Positions 47,340-63,115 of a stretch of 64,000 nucleotides of DNA are shown piece by piece. Source of the DNA: Marsupella aquatica (Eukaryota > Marchantiophyta); NCBI GenBank assembly GCA_973895155.1, contig OZ316891.1:19964001-20028000 (forward strand), read 5' to 3'. The first letter of the stretch is position 1, and each line of letters opens with the position of its first letter. Position numbers and translations under genes: made by a program. The notes under the pieces were generated by a model that searched no databases, had not been told where the DNA came from, and saw only the letters and a program-made list of their open reading frames with translations.

Positions 47340-48359
47340 TTGATGCCTGCATCCCTCATCAGTTCGAGTGAGGCTCATTTCCAACACTTCCAACCTCTGA
47401 TCAGCATACTCGTTGAATCTCAGCAAAATAAAACTCACCTTGCAACGAGAGTCCTACCAAAGTCAGTGTGGAAGTCAAATCAACCAGGTGACATAAGAGC
47501 GATGGCGATAACTATAAAACTCAGAAACCGCTCTTCGACGCCACCAGACGTTTGACTTTGCAACCTCGTTTGCGACAGTGAGGAATTCGAATTCCTTTGG
47601 GAACGTTGCATACACGAAAAAACACAAAAGATAAATAGTGTTTGCGCTCACGTGTCGCACATGACTTGACTTGACTTTCTTAAGGGTTCTGATTTTGGTC
47701 TCCTGGTAAGTGTTTTTGCCAGTAGCCGTAACGGGGCACTTACTGCCGACCCATAACGAGTTAAGTCTGGGATTTGAAAAGCTCAAATCAGTCCAACCCT
47801 TTTCATGGACCCTCGTTTTCAGGAGCAACTTGCTGCTGCTGATCGAAGTCCTTCAGCATCTATTGCACATTCTTTTACTTTGCCGGAATGGTGAACTAGA
47901 CCAGTCGAGTGTTTGCCAAATGTGCACTGCTGAAACCAATCACCCTTTCTCAAGTTGAATAGTGTTTTTATCTGTGCAGACGTGATTCTGTTCATTGACA
48001 CATGTCGCATCTCGTGAAGATTTCCATGGCCAGACACCATTTCAACTCGGTCCTTGATCAGTGAGTGGCATAGATCGGTGACAGAGGGCCGACAATGTGG
48101 AATGGTTCCCTATCAGTCACTCTTCAACATATAGCCATAGGACCTATATATGAGCAGCCATTTGATTTGTAACAGATATATGTATGCCTAGTTTGTTTCT
48201 ATGCTATTTGTTCCAATGTTATTCTGACCAATTATAGCGGCAGCTTTCTTGTTTAATTTGGTGAACGTTTTATGGATGACTCTTGGATCTAAGCCACTTA
48301 TGGGACTTCATGGGTGTGTAACATCGTGCGTTAAATTTACACCGAATCATGGCCTCCGT
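47340..48359. other. Intergenic, no gene seen
   Basis: Only short open frames without recognisable motifs. Confidence 0.4.
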
Positions 48360-48770
48360 ACACATTCAGTTCGCATCCTCACATTTCGCTCACTTAGAAT
48401 CATCGTCCTCTCCATACCACTTACAGCGCTCAAGCGCTCAATTGCCGAGATCGTCGAAGAAGCAATGCATTCTACTATCCGGTATATATAGTGAGGACTC
48501 GCAGATATAATGGGTGAAAGCTTACCAGACGAAGTGGTCGTGGGCGCGGTCAATTTACGGTAAGGATGGCTTCGAGCGTGATTCTGATTTGATATTTGCT
48601 CTCCTGATCGATCGAGCTGACATTTATTGAAGTTCAATTCGCATCCCTCTCATTTCGTGTGTTCAGAATCATCGTCCTCTCCATCCGATTCACAGCTCTC
48701 AACTGCCGAGATATTCGAAGAAGCAATGGATTCTACTATCCCGTATAGTCAGCACTCGCATATATAGTTT
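48360..48770. repeat. Direct duplication of about 135 bp
   Basis: About 48364-48508 and 48635-48763 share the words TTCGCATCC, AGAATCATCGTCCTCTCCAT, GAAGAAGCAATG and ATTCTACTATCC in the same order, with scattered changes. Each ends in a TATATA-like stretch. Confidence 0.8.
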
Positions 48771-49836
48771 CAATCAGCAGACGTTCGTAGCGGGATACGA
48801 AGAAACATTAATTGCAGAGGGAATCTACAGTTTCGTAGGAGAGTTTTGAACTCAGCAAAATAGCCGTCAAGTTCTGTTGATTGGATTACATTTATTTGGA
48901 TATCGGAAAATTGAAAGTTCAGAAAAAGCTGATCGACCAGAAGTCTAAAAGCACATCAGAATGAACGTAGACTGTCCAGAAGTTGAAACAGTCCAGAAGT
49001 TGAAACACCAGACGACTGTCCAGAATTGAAGTTGAAACACCAGAAGACAGTCTAGAAGGCGATGGAGCTTATACGTTAACCTGGTTCATCTTCCAAAGAC
49101 CTGCAGTTCATGCATTGCATAATTATAAGAAGGTAGTCACAATCCTTTCACGTACTATGAATGTTGGTCTAGCTGGTTCATATCCCAAAGCTAAGATTTG
49201 TACATATCACTCGTGACCAGTCCTTTTATATACCCCGGCGAGAAGGTCTAGATGCATACCGACGTTTCAGAATGATGAAACATGAGCCTCGAATCGACAA
49301 GATATTCTACGTAATTCGCGTGGATTGTTCCTGCGTGTACTTGGAGAGAGCACGAATAGCTGGGCTCTCTGAACTGCTATAGCGATCGATGAGACCAATT
49401 GGACAACGAGGGCAGCAGGATTGAGAGCACGATCATTACGTACTGTGAAACGATTGCTCTGATCTGAGAATGCGCACTGCATTGACCACATTGACCTGAC
49501 CGATGAGTCCACCACAGGACTGCTTCACCACTTAGACGTCACGCCGGAGGTAACGAACATGTGAGTAATCGTCGTGGACAGCCGTAAGAAGTTTGAACTG
49601 GATTTTTCGGACATGATGAACGTCCTTGGTCAATAAACCCAGAAAGAGTGCTCGACAGAAGGAACGGTGCAAGTAAATGCATCTCAATTCAAGGTGTCAA
49701 GATCGATACTCTAGTTGTCCTCAAAAACGAGCAGAAAGAGGAGGAAAAGAGAGTAGGGCGAAATGCAGCGTGATGGAAGGTAAGTTGTGAAAGGAGCGGA
49801 ATTAATTTCAATTCGGTGGACGAGGCTGACAAGGAG
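48771..49836. other. Intergenic DNA upstream of TAF11
   Basis: No gene recognised. Near 48975-49045 the words CAGTCCAGAAGTTGAAACA and CCAGA(A)GTTGAAACACCAGA repeat, a small local duplication. The TAF11 promoter should lie in the right-hand part. Confidence 0.4.
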
Positions 49837-50469
49837 ATGAAGCGCTCAGCGTCGGAGATCGGAGATTGTAGCGGGGGAGAAGGGGCTCGCAAACTGGCGA
49901 AATGCACAGCTGGAGGAGGTAACGATGCCGGTGGATCACTTGCCCCGTATCTCCCGATGTGGCACGATAACAATACGTCTCCTACATCATCAGAGAGTGC
50001 GATAAGTTCCAGCCTGCAGGGCAGTGACGATGAGGACGAGGGCAACGGTAGAGGCGGGGGCCTTGGGGCTGGTACTCAGGAGGATGACGAAGAAAAGAGG
50101 AGGATGGAGAATTTGGAGCCTGGAGAGTTAAATAGTGCCCTCGATCGAGAGATGCAGCAAATTTTAGCCTGCTTCACACCAGAGCAAACGACTCGTTATG
50201 AGAAGTATCGCCGTTCTGGGTTTGACCGGTCAGCCATGAGAAAGCTGCTTGCAATTGTGGCCGATTGTCCGATTTCCCTCCAAATAAGTGTAGTGATGTG
50301 TGGAATTACCAAAATATTTGTGGGAGAGCTTGTGGAAACTGGGAGAATTGTGATGACAGAGAGAAATGAAGTGGGCCCAATCAGGCCATGCCACATTCGG
50401 GAGGCATATCGAAGGCTGAAGTTGGATGGCATAATACCATCCCGAGGGACAGCACAACGATTTAAATAA
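49837..50469 (+). CDS. TAF11: Transcription initiation factor TFIID subunit 11 (TAF11)
   Basis: TAF11 pairs with TAF13 through a histone fold inside TFIID in the nucleus. The first ATG in frame is at 49837 (MKRSASEIGD) and gives 210 residues, about the size of plant TAF11. The N-terminal half is acidic and low-complexity (Gly, Ser, Asp, Glu). The C-terminal 90 residues form the TAFII28 histone fold: FTPEQTTRYEKYRRSGF, MRKLLAIVADCPISLQISVV, GITKIFVGELVE and PCHIREAYRRLKLDGIIP. The frame is uninterrupted and contains no intron, unlike its many-exon neighbours. It may be a natural single-exon gene or an old retrocopy. No poly(A) remnant or flanking duplication was seen. Confidence 0.9.
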   Translation: MKRSASEIGDCSGGEGARKLAKCTAGGGNDAGGSLAPYLPMWHDNNTSPTSSESAISSSLQGSDDEDEGNGRGGGLGAGTQEDDEEKRRMENLEPGELNSALDREMQQILACFTPEQTTRYEKYRRSGFDRSAMRKLLAIVADCPISLQISVVMCGITKIFVGELVETGRIVMTERNEVGPIRPCHIREAYRRLKLDGIIPSRGTAQRFK

Positions 50470-52308
50470 CGACGTACGGCCAAATCAGGAACCTAGCTTA
50501 CCAGGATTTTGGTCTCTTGAAACTGAGGGAGTGAATTGGAAGCGTCCAATCAAAGCTACCTGTATCTTTTACACAACAGAGTTTGCACGGACTCAAAGCT
50601 GATTCGGTCAATTAAGAACAAGAGCTCGCTGGGATTTTGCAAAATGGTGTTTTCTGCTGTTAAAAGCAATCAGGAAAGTGGTGGGCTTTGTTTGCATGCT
50701 CAACAAATCTTTCCAGGGTGTAAGCTACACTTTAACTTTCTGGTTGTATTCGATTCAAGCACCGGGTCGAGATCACATTCCTCTAGTACAATTGATGCAA
50801 CGAATAGTTGACGTTCCGCAATTACGCAATTCAGACAGCACACTGAGACCGACTGTAAGCTCTGGACCTAAGAGTTAGCCGAAGTTGCGAACACACCTAA
50901 GATGCGAAGATCGTTGCGAATTTGCAGTGAAGATGTGGTAGTGGGCATGTCATTTGATTACTTCGTTGTGGTTCTGACTTAGTGATGGTACCCAGCATCG
51001 AGAACATGATCATGGAGACTCATTGTGCAATTGCATCACACGCAGATATGGTTGGACATTCTAAGAGGCAACGATCTGTGGCCAGCGAATTAGGTTGCTT
51101 CGTAACCGCATTGTGTTTTCAAACAATAAACGCTAGTTCAAATGTTACTGTAGACAGTGCACACACATCAGAACTGAAATCTGAAATTTGATCTCAATTT
51201 TGCTCTGCTTCGAGCAACGTGTAATGAACCTCGTTGGTTTTCTTGGTACAGGACCGTTTCGCTAGTGGCATCCCCTTCAACGTATCCTTTCTGCCCATCA
51301 GCAAGACTTCAAAAAATTTGAGCTAGAGCTCCACGTTTTCTCTGGGTTTCCCTACATGGAAGTTCAGGACCTTCCATTAGAGTTGGCTTTGTTTCACTGC
51401 AGCTTGCGTCCTGGTCTGTTAACATACGTTACTTCTGCAGAGCATCCAATGCCCTTTGTAAACCAAATTTATAGGGGGGGTAGGAAGGAGTGAAAGCCCA
51501 AGAGAGATTGCGAGCAGGTTCACGAGATTTTTAAGTTGGAGTGTGTAGGACGGAGGATTATTCTTGGCTCATAGCTTTTGTACGAAGTGTCGGAACAAGT
51601 TCGCAACTCTGTTCTAAGGTATGAATATAAAGGCCAACCCAACTAAAACAAGAGATACTGAACCTTATACTAGTAACTTTGGTGGGTAACCACCAGCAAT
51701 GATCTGGTCACTGTCGTGGATTGAGCGAAGTAGTCTGTTATCTATAACATCTTGTGCTTCTGTCCTCATGTCCTGGGTTTCATTGTGAACTTTGTCACAC
51801 GAATGATCGATAAGAGCAGGGGTTCCTTTTGCCTCAAAAAATCTTTCTAACTTGGTCGGGTGCATTCGTTCCCCAAAATTAGGTAAGATCGTGACGATTT
51901 GTGCTCAAAAGTTGCAGGATTCAATAAAACTGTTCCTAAGGCCACTTCCATAATTAAGACGGCAGTCTCAAGGGCGTACACAAGCTATGAAGCATGATTG
52001 GCAGAGGGGTGTAACGCCAAACCTCTAGCCAATAATGGGGCCTTCGTATGATATCTCATACACAGGTCTTCTTGGTTACTATAAGTTCTCTGCTTCAAAG
52101 GGAACTTGATTTTCTGACTGGATCTAGAGTAGTGGGAATATGCAATCAGACACTACAGATATTTTTCCACAAATAGAATTTGGCATTAGCGTAGAAAATA
52201 CGTGAGATGCTCAGACATCGCAATGATAGCTCAAACTTTATCTTACACAAAGATTCGCGACTCGGACAGGCTTGAAAGTAGCAGTGAGAGTGTGAACAAA
52301 AATGTTTT
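50470..52308. other. Intergenic between convergent genes
   Basis: It holds the 3' UTRs of TAF11 and of the minus-strand plastid gene. Open frames are short and unrecognised. Confidence 0.4.
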
Positions 52309-55208
52309 TCAGGTGTCCTCCGGACCCTCTGGATCACCAAGCATAAAGAATACATCCTTATTATCTTGGTATGTTTGCACGAGAGCCGCCGCCTTGTATG
52401 CAAAGAAACCGAACAGTAGTGGTGCAACCTGCTTACAGAGAGCTAATATTAGAGTAAAGTATGAATGAGCAGAATGAGCAGTGACAAGTTGCAAGAAAAG
52501 ATAAATAAACGAAGAAGGGTCCAAGTTCAAAATCGAATAAGTCTGAAATGATGCTTGCCTGCAAATGGAAGGGAGAACTCTCAGCAAAGCGCTCCGTCAG
52601 TGCCCACAATCCAAAGAGCACAGATGGAATGACAAGACGAGGTGAAGACAAGGCTCTAGAACTCCCTCTTTTTGTTTTCTCAAACGATTCTTGCAGGTCA
52701 GCACTCGTGATACCAATCCTGCATGGACAAGAAAGTTTCCTATGAGCTGAGCCTTCATGCGTGACAAGGTGCACACTAAAACCTGTGGGTAAGTGACCCT
52801 GGAAGGTATCTCCAGTGCACCGACAACGATCCACATTTAATGGACACCTATATCCTTTAGCATAGTAAACCGTGTTGAACTTGTGAAATTTGAGACATCC
52901 TGTAAATCCAACCTTTTCTGTCGTCTCTGCACAAAAATTTGCGCTACATTATCTTCAGATACTTCATCCACATGTCGATAGAGGAGTTGTAGGTATGCTA
53001 AGCTGTTGAAGTCACACAAAAGAGGTTGTTAGGATAGAATGTGTGGCAGCAGCTGACTCCCTACGAGCACACCTTGGCGGTTTCCCCTCAACTTGCCCAT
53101 ACGTTCAGCCATGCTTTTGCTTAGACATGGCCGCAAAGTTCATTAGCTTAGGACTTCTGAAGGATGGAATCTCTCTAGAAACACAGCATCTTGATGTGCG
53201 TCTCTGATTTCCAAGAAAGGGCATGTATGTTTACCTCGCTATAGCTCCAATGCCATAGCTCACCATTGCCTGCAGAAGCGAACATCAGTCAAATCATTAG
53301 ACTCAATGATTGTCCCAGCCCTCCGCAGTAAGAATGCTACTCAATCTTTGTTTCAAAAACACAGTTGCACAACATCTAAAAGCTAGACTGATGAATCTCG
53401 TCTAAGATTCAGCCTAAAAAATTGTATTCATAGCTACCCAGTCAAAAACTGCTGTGGAGCTTATGTGTGCAGCAAAAGCAAACAGATTTGCAAAATTACC
53501 TCAGGGGAGAGTACGAGTAAACAGTAAGCACTAGTAGCCACTGCAACCTTGACAGTCATTGAGGACAGTTCGCGCTTTAGCTGGAAGTACCCACGGCATT
53601 CAAGAGAGTGAGACCATCACGATTCACACAAGAGTCTGTCAGTGACCCTGATATGCTAGTGAACGCATGCTAGACCTAAGGACAATTAGCATATCATAGG
53701 TCTCAGGATATTATTTTCCTAAGGACCTTGAGAGGAAAGAACATGGGGCAATTAGATTAGATGTCGAAGATACTTACAGCTTCATATTCAAGCAGGCTCT
53801 GCTCCCTACGATCTTCCCTTGCCCTCTCCCTGTCCTGCATCATCAGGTAGAACAGAACTCTGATTGATGTCCTTTCAATCTTTCAATGACAAGGGAATTA
53901 AGCCAAGCTTCTCAACAAGGGGGAACCATTAAATGTCTCCCTTAGTTGGAAATAAGGAGCGCATTAAGGATGAAGAACAAAAAGACTCTCCTTTGCGGTG
54001 ATAGGGCACTGTTGACAGGAAAACTTCAACTGATGGGCAAACGCTTAAGGCAGTCTTGTCAACCAGTTCTAAGTGAAAGAACCTCCAAGATTCGGTAACA
54101 TTGCAGGTCCTCCACCAGATCGATCCATTCATAAGACCGCGGGTCTGAATGATGTGAATAAGAGCATATGCAAGAGTGTAAAAAACTGAACCGTACCTGA
54201 GCAGCACTATTAGCATTCCTTGGTGTTGCATCTTGTCCCAAACTCCAGCTCCTTGCTTGACTCAATTTCAGAAAGCTCCCAGTGTCCTCGACTTCCTTCA
54301 ACTGAACACTTGAAAACCAGGACGATTCTCATTGCAGTTTAATATTCCACCCAAACGGAGCATGACGAATGCCATCCTCAACCTCCTTCAAGTGCAAAGA
54401 TGGAAAAAAATAATTTGACGCAGTTTCACACGTAATCCAGTCGACCATATCATCAGCTGAACGAATGAAAGTAAGAAACTGTAACGTTGCAGTTTGACAG
54501 TCAGCCTCACGAGACACAATTTCTGCTCCAGTACTCAACACTTGAAAGGAGACACAGAACGCAACCGATATCCGGACTCCTAGTTTGAATCTTACATTAT
54601 GTAGTTTCAAACTACACGTAGGACACAGAATAAATCCTATAAAGGGTGTAGTGCATACATAGAGATAGCAAAACACGCTACAAGGTCATCATCAATTCAA
54701 GGTGCGGAGTTAATCCCAGAATTCAACATACAAGGATTCGGGAGAGCAGAATTTGAGCTCACCAACAAAGTGTGCATAGATTCAAGGAGCAAGTGCATAC
54801 CTTTTGCAATTGGGACAGCTTTTCTCTCACTCGTTGCCGACTCTCCTCGTCCAGCTCGACGACCTCGTTTTCCCGCAGCACGTCGGCAGCTTTGGACACG
54901 AAATCTCCATCGACGGCCTGCCTCCTTCTCAAGAAAGACTCGAAGAATTCTTTCCCGGAAAGTAGATTTTCACCGCTATCTCCACTGCTACTGCCAGTGC
55001 TGCTTCTCGCCACAACAGCCATTCTCGCTTCTTTTTCCGCTCTACTTGGGTGCTCACCGTTTCCACAACCCGTCCTAGCCATCATCGTCACCATTGTTAT
55101 CAAACCTTTCCTACTAGCCGTTGTTGTACATTGATATCGCCCGAAGAAGCCATGGCTGGTGGCTCCAATCGAGCATGGACGGCACGAGGAGATGTCCACG
55201 AGCGCCAT
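52309..55208 (-). CDS. Predicted plastid membrane protein of unknown function, 8 exons
   Basis: Exons read leftwards: 55208-54801, 54301-54197, 53834-53778, 53580-53500, 53269-53235, 53002-52913, 52718-52559, 52428-52309, giving 351 residues with all phases matching. ATG at 55208 (MALVDISSCRPCSIG) begins a Ser/Arg/Thr-rich, acid-poor N-terminus typical of a plastid transit peptide. Next comes a charged helical region (FFESFLRRRQAVDGDFVSKA, LDEESRQRVREKL, DRERAREDRREQSLLEYE). Hydrophobic stretches follow: VKVAVATSAYCLLVL, YGIGAIASLAYLQLLY, ALSSPRLVIPSVLFGLWAL and VAPLLFGFFAYKAAALVQTY. I recall similar green-lineage proteins of unknown role but cannot name the family. The seventh exon uses a GC donor. 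It is divergent from the UMP kinase gene. Confidence 0.8.
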
Positions 55209-57275
55209 CTTCCATGCACGAGAATCCCAGTCTGAAGTTCTGCTGCAGAGGAGTGGAGATTTAGTTTGAAAGAAATCCCGGGCTTCGCCCAGCTGACCCC
55301 TTCCTGAAAACCGCACTCTAAATTCGTCAAATCTTGTCCGATTTCCAAATGCGATAGATCGATTTCATAGCCCGTCTTCCCAAGATTCCAACCCACGTAA
55401 CAGTATGCAATTCCAATCACAAGTAACGAAACTATGATCAGAACTCGACAACTTCGAAGGTGTGCAGCATACAGGTCGACTACCCCACTCTCCCCTGAGG
55501 CAGCAGCTCGATTCCCAGCCACAGAGATCTCTTTCTACGTTTTGTCAATGAGGAGACGCTACTTATAATCCTTATCTAAATTTATTCCTAGATTTATTTC
55601 TGACCATTAGATTTCCCTACATTTGAGGAGAGCCGTTAGATTTTGGCCGAAGGATGCTGTGGTGTGTTGGGAGACCGGCAAATGGGTCTCGGGCCCCTCT
55701 TCTCCCTCAGTTTTCGTTTGTACTGGAAACATATATATCAAGTGTAAAATAGGGCATACCAGCTCATCTCCAGAGGTTTCCATGACTGACATGCTGTAGG
55801 CAAGGTCACTGACCAAAAATCCGCAGTTCCTGCAAAATGTGACCACTAGTAGCTTGGCTGGTCAGCGCACCGGGATTTGCACCAAAATAGTTTCGCACAA
55901 TCTGCATTGGCGACCTTCAAGAATCATCAGCGCCCATTCAAAAAATCATCAGCACCCATGGGAGGACCACTAGTAGCTTGGCTGGTCAGCGCACCGGGAT
56001 TTGCACCAAAATAGTTTCGCACAATCTGCATTGGCGACCTTCAAGAATCATCAGCGCCCATTCAAAAAATCATCAGCACCCATGGGAGGACCACTAGTAG
56101 CTTGGCTGGTCAGCGCACCGGGATTTGCACCAAAATAGTTTCGCACAATCTGCATTGGCGACCTTCAAGAATCATCAGCGCCCATTCAAAAAATCATCAG
56201 CACCCATGGGAGCATGTTGAAACTTGTCTCAACAGCAAACCCCCTACATTAAGTTTGCTCAAAAGTTGAGATTTGGTCAGGGTTGCGGGCAAAGATTCTC
56301 ACAGCAGGAACTGGAAAAAGGGGGAACAACAGTTTTGAGACATCCTAACAAAGTCTTGTTACAACGCATTGTGTGCTATAATCCCCCCCAAATGAGATCT
56401 TCTGATGGGTTATTTTGCCCAGAGTGTTCTGGTAACATGATGTTCATATACTTTTTATTTCTACTAATTTTAGCAATACTATAGTAGAGTTTTCAAAATG
56501 AGTTGATCCTGATCTTGAATGTGCACTCTTCTCCATGAATAACTTGAAAATTACAAAGAGAACAATCATGAATTGCATTAAGCATAGGTGTTTTGGGAAA
56601 CGCCCCATGTTTTGCTTGGTTTTCTGTTTACTAGCCTGAATACATATATACACAAGAAGGGTTCCTGTATGCCCATGCTGTCCTCACTGACAAGCATAGT
56701 AAGTCTAGATACCAAAATTTTCTATGGCCTATGGCTCCACTTTATAGAGAAGATCATGAGGTGTAGACCTTGATAGCAAATTGTAGCACGGATTAAACCC
56801 AATAGTCATGACAAATTCACCATTTTTAGTACATTTTTCTTGAAATTGTGAAGCAAAGTCTCATGGTAAAGGAGAACAATGTGAAAAAGGGAGAAGTCTT
56901 GGACACCTCTCCTTCTATATGGCCACCGGTGGTTGGTTTATAGCAAAGCGGTCTCCTAGTGACCCTTCACTTTTTATATTTTTAATGTTTTTCTTATACT
57001 TCCAATCTAATACCTTCGTATCACAGCTTTGTGAGGGGGTGCTTCAAATTCGCAGCTCTCATGAACAGCAAAAGCCATCTCACACAGAGCGGCAGAACTC
57101 AAGAAATCTCGCTCACAATTCAGCAATACTGAAGCTGTGGAGAGTTCCCAGTAGTTGGTATAGTAGTAGCTGCAGCTGGAGACTGAATCATCATCATAGC
57201 TTGGCCCTGGGGCTGCTGATCCACTTATTGGGAAGCTTCAGCAGCAGCAGCAGCAGGTGGCAGATTGAGCTAGCC
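55209..57275. promoter_or_regulatory. Divergent intergenic region between the plastid gene and UMP kinase
   Basis: Both genes point away from this 2.07-kb space, so it should hold both promoters. It contains the 124-bp triplication (55845-56212) and a short CAG run near 57240. No other gene is convincing; a minus-strand open frame at 55522-55100 overlaps the first exon of the plastid gene in another frame and lacks an ATG start. Confidence 0.55.
55845..56212. repeat. 124-bp tandem triplication
   Basis: Units start at 55845, 55969 and 56093 with ACTAGTAGCTTGGCTGG. By eye the copies are identical over their full length. Each contains an internal near-repeat (AATCATCAGCGCCCAT and AATCATCAGCACCCAT). 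Identity implies very recent amplification or gene conversion. Confidence 0.95.
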
Positions 57276-61085
<3,810 letters not shown>

Positions 61086-61805
61086 AGACAGAATGGACCA
61101 CAAATCCACGGATACAGAGCAAGGACCCACTTCATAGATTACTGTGGGAATTCAGCTTCTTGCTCGATTTATAATCTAGTACAGGTTAGAAGAATTTTTT
61201 AATCAAGCTTTAATTACTCTATTCATCATCTACAACACATTGCTGGCAGGATCATTCTTTATAGAAGAGTATATTATCAAATGCATCCACTAGCGGTGCA
61301 GGGACTGCTGAAGGTGCAGGACTCTGTCCAAGAAAGCAAGGAAAGCGGATGTCGCAAGACTTGACCGCTTGACTGACTAGGTGGGTAAATTGATGCTACC
61401 CCTCGATTGAGCTGTCCAGCGACAAAAATTGGGTACGGGAGATTCACAGGATTGACCGTTCACCAATCCAGAGGGGAAAGATGGATCTTATAAGTACGGC
61501 ATTCTGGTCAACGGCGTACCTTTCGCAAATGGACTTGTTTCTTTGTGCCACCTTGCTCTTTGTTCCAGCATGGTCCACATAGGGATCTACACTCGCGGAA
61601 CGCGTGAGACTCATTTTCCTTTCTCGAGAAGTCTACAAAGCTTTGACCTTTGACGTCAAGGCGTACTTAAACCTGGCAAAAACTGCACCTGTTGATGAGT
61701 GACTTAATGTGGGTCATTTCTTTATTGCTTGGATGTAGATGCTTCGTCAATAAAAGAAGTCCAAAAGTTTTCTTGGGGGCCCATTCTGATCTGGTTCGCT
61801 TAGGA
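61086..61805. other. UMP kinase 3' UTR and intergenic DNA
   Basis: No coding sequence recognised. Confidence 0.4.
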
Positions 61806-62246
61806 CTACTCTGAGAACCCGGTCGGTGCTAAATTCCAGGTCTTCTTGGTCCCCTCTACGACATCGTTGCATTCTACTGTATCGATGGGATCACAAATTT
61901 GTTTTCCGTCAATTTGGCCTCTTGAGTTGCCATGACTGGCATCAAAGGACTTATCCCAGCTGTAGCAGTCGCCACTAGTACTCAGGCAATAGATCCTTGC
62001 CTCATCGTCCCCAAGGAGTAGAGATGGGACAACCCTCACGACTACTTTAATGTCGACCTGCCTGCGACCGAGTGTTGAGTTTACGAAGGCTGCAGAAGGC
62101 AATTGGCCAGGGTGTGGATTCCACACCAAGGAGTAGTACTGTTCAGGAAGAAGTTGAGCAATACGAGGAGGCGTGCGTGAGCCAGTGTGGAGAGAGAAGT
62201 TCGAGCCGCTTGCGAGGAGTATGGATTCTTCCAGATTATCAATCAT
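61806..62246 (-). CDS. Hypothetical ORF, 146 codons
   Basis: ATG at 62246 (MIDNLEESILLASGSNF) to a stop at 61806-61808; the open frame extends further upstream to 62294 without ATG. It contains PEQYYSLVWNPHPGQLPS and RIYCLSTSGDCYSWDKSF. It resembles no family I can name and could be a terminal exon of a minus-strand gene extending rightwards, or chance. Confidence 0.3.
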   Translation of the reverse strand: MIDNLEESILLASGSNFSLHTGSRTPPRIAQLLPEQYYSLVWNPHPGQLPSAAFVNSTLGRRQVDIKVVVRVVPSLLLGDDEARIYCLSTSGDCYSWDKSFDASHGNSRGQIDGKQICDPIDTVECNDVVEGTKKTWNLAPTGFSE

Positions 62247-62299
62247 GGCTTTCCAATGGAGGTCGTGGAGAGGCTTAAGTAATCTGGGAGACAAATTTT

Positions 62300-63115
62300 C
62301 GACCTACCCCTGGAGGTAAATTAAAAGCCTTCACCGTGCGACATCACTTGCAGGATGCATTCTTGCAGGTCCAATCTAGAAAGTTAATGGCGGTTGTGTA
62401 GAATTTCTTGATCACCCATTCAATTAGGAGTCGAGTGCCGTAACCTTTCTATATGTTACTGGCAAATCGTGAAGTTGAGGTCTTTTGTTCTGTCTCTCGA
62501 AAATCGCCTAGCTGGACCGAATGTCTGGAAGCCCAGCGGAGCATTTGATAGCTAGTCTTCTCCTTTTTGTGGTGCGAGTCTTGCTCTCTCAAGGCTTTGC
62601 GAAATTCAGAAGACAATAACCGCATGAACAGATTTGACACACTCGTTTTACACAAGTTAACAGTTCACCAGTGTTGGCATTCAGGAAATCAGATTTGAAG
62701 GCCAACTTGCATGAAATTGTACAACCAATATTGTCAATTGTAAGGATCCAATTACAAAATAGTTGGGCAACAGTTTACCATAACAAATCACGACCAGATT
62801 TATAACCTGACGAAGATTAACGTTTTTCTGGTCAGTAGTGTTACCCTGCAATCAAGTCTGAAAGCGGCCAGATTACAGAAATTCTCTAGGTCCCAATTCT
62901 TAAATCCGTGTGCCACTTCACTGGCTTGGAAAGATCCATGGCTGAGGAATTGATCCGTTTGGGAATACCAATTCTGTGTGGCCAGGCAGATTCATCCATC
63001 TCAATAGGCCATTTTGCAGTACAACAAATGCCAGATCTACTGAGCGCCAAATGATTGCAGGTAAGTAGGATTCTAGTTGTGATCATATCGACCATTACGT
63101 ACCCGAGAACAGGAA
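62300..63115. other. Intergenic, nothing recognised
   Basis: Only short frames; no repeats or RNA genes noticed. Confidence 0.4.

Noticed and set aside
52720-52912. Open frame through intron 6 of the plastid protein gene (Cys-rich, RCRCTGDTFQGHLP).
   Set aside because: It cannot be joined in phase to the preceding exon, whereas AAAAG|GTTGG to TGCAG|GATTGG restores phase and gives QRRQKR-IGITSADLQ, which fits the family as I recall it.
55100-55522. 140-codon minus-strand ORF upstream of the plastid gene.
   Set aside because: It begins with GTG, overlaps the first exon in another frame and matches nothing. The transit-peptide frame gives a consistent 8-exon gene instead.
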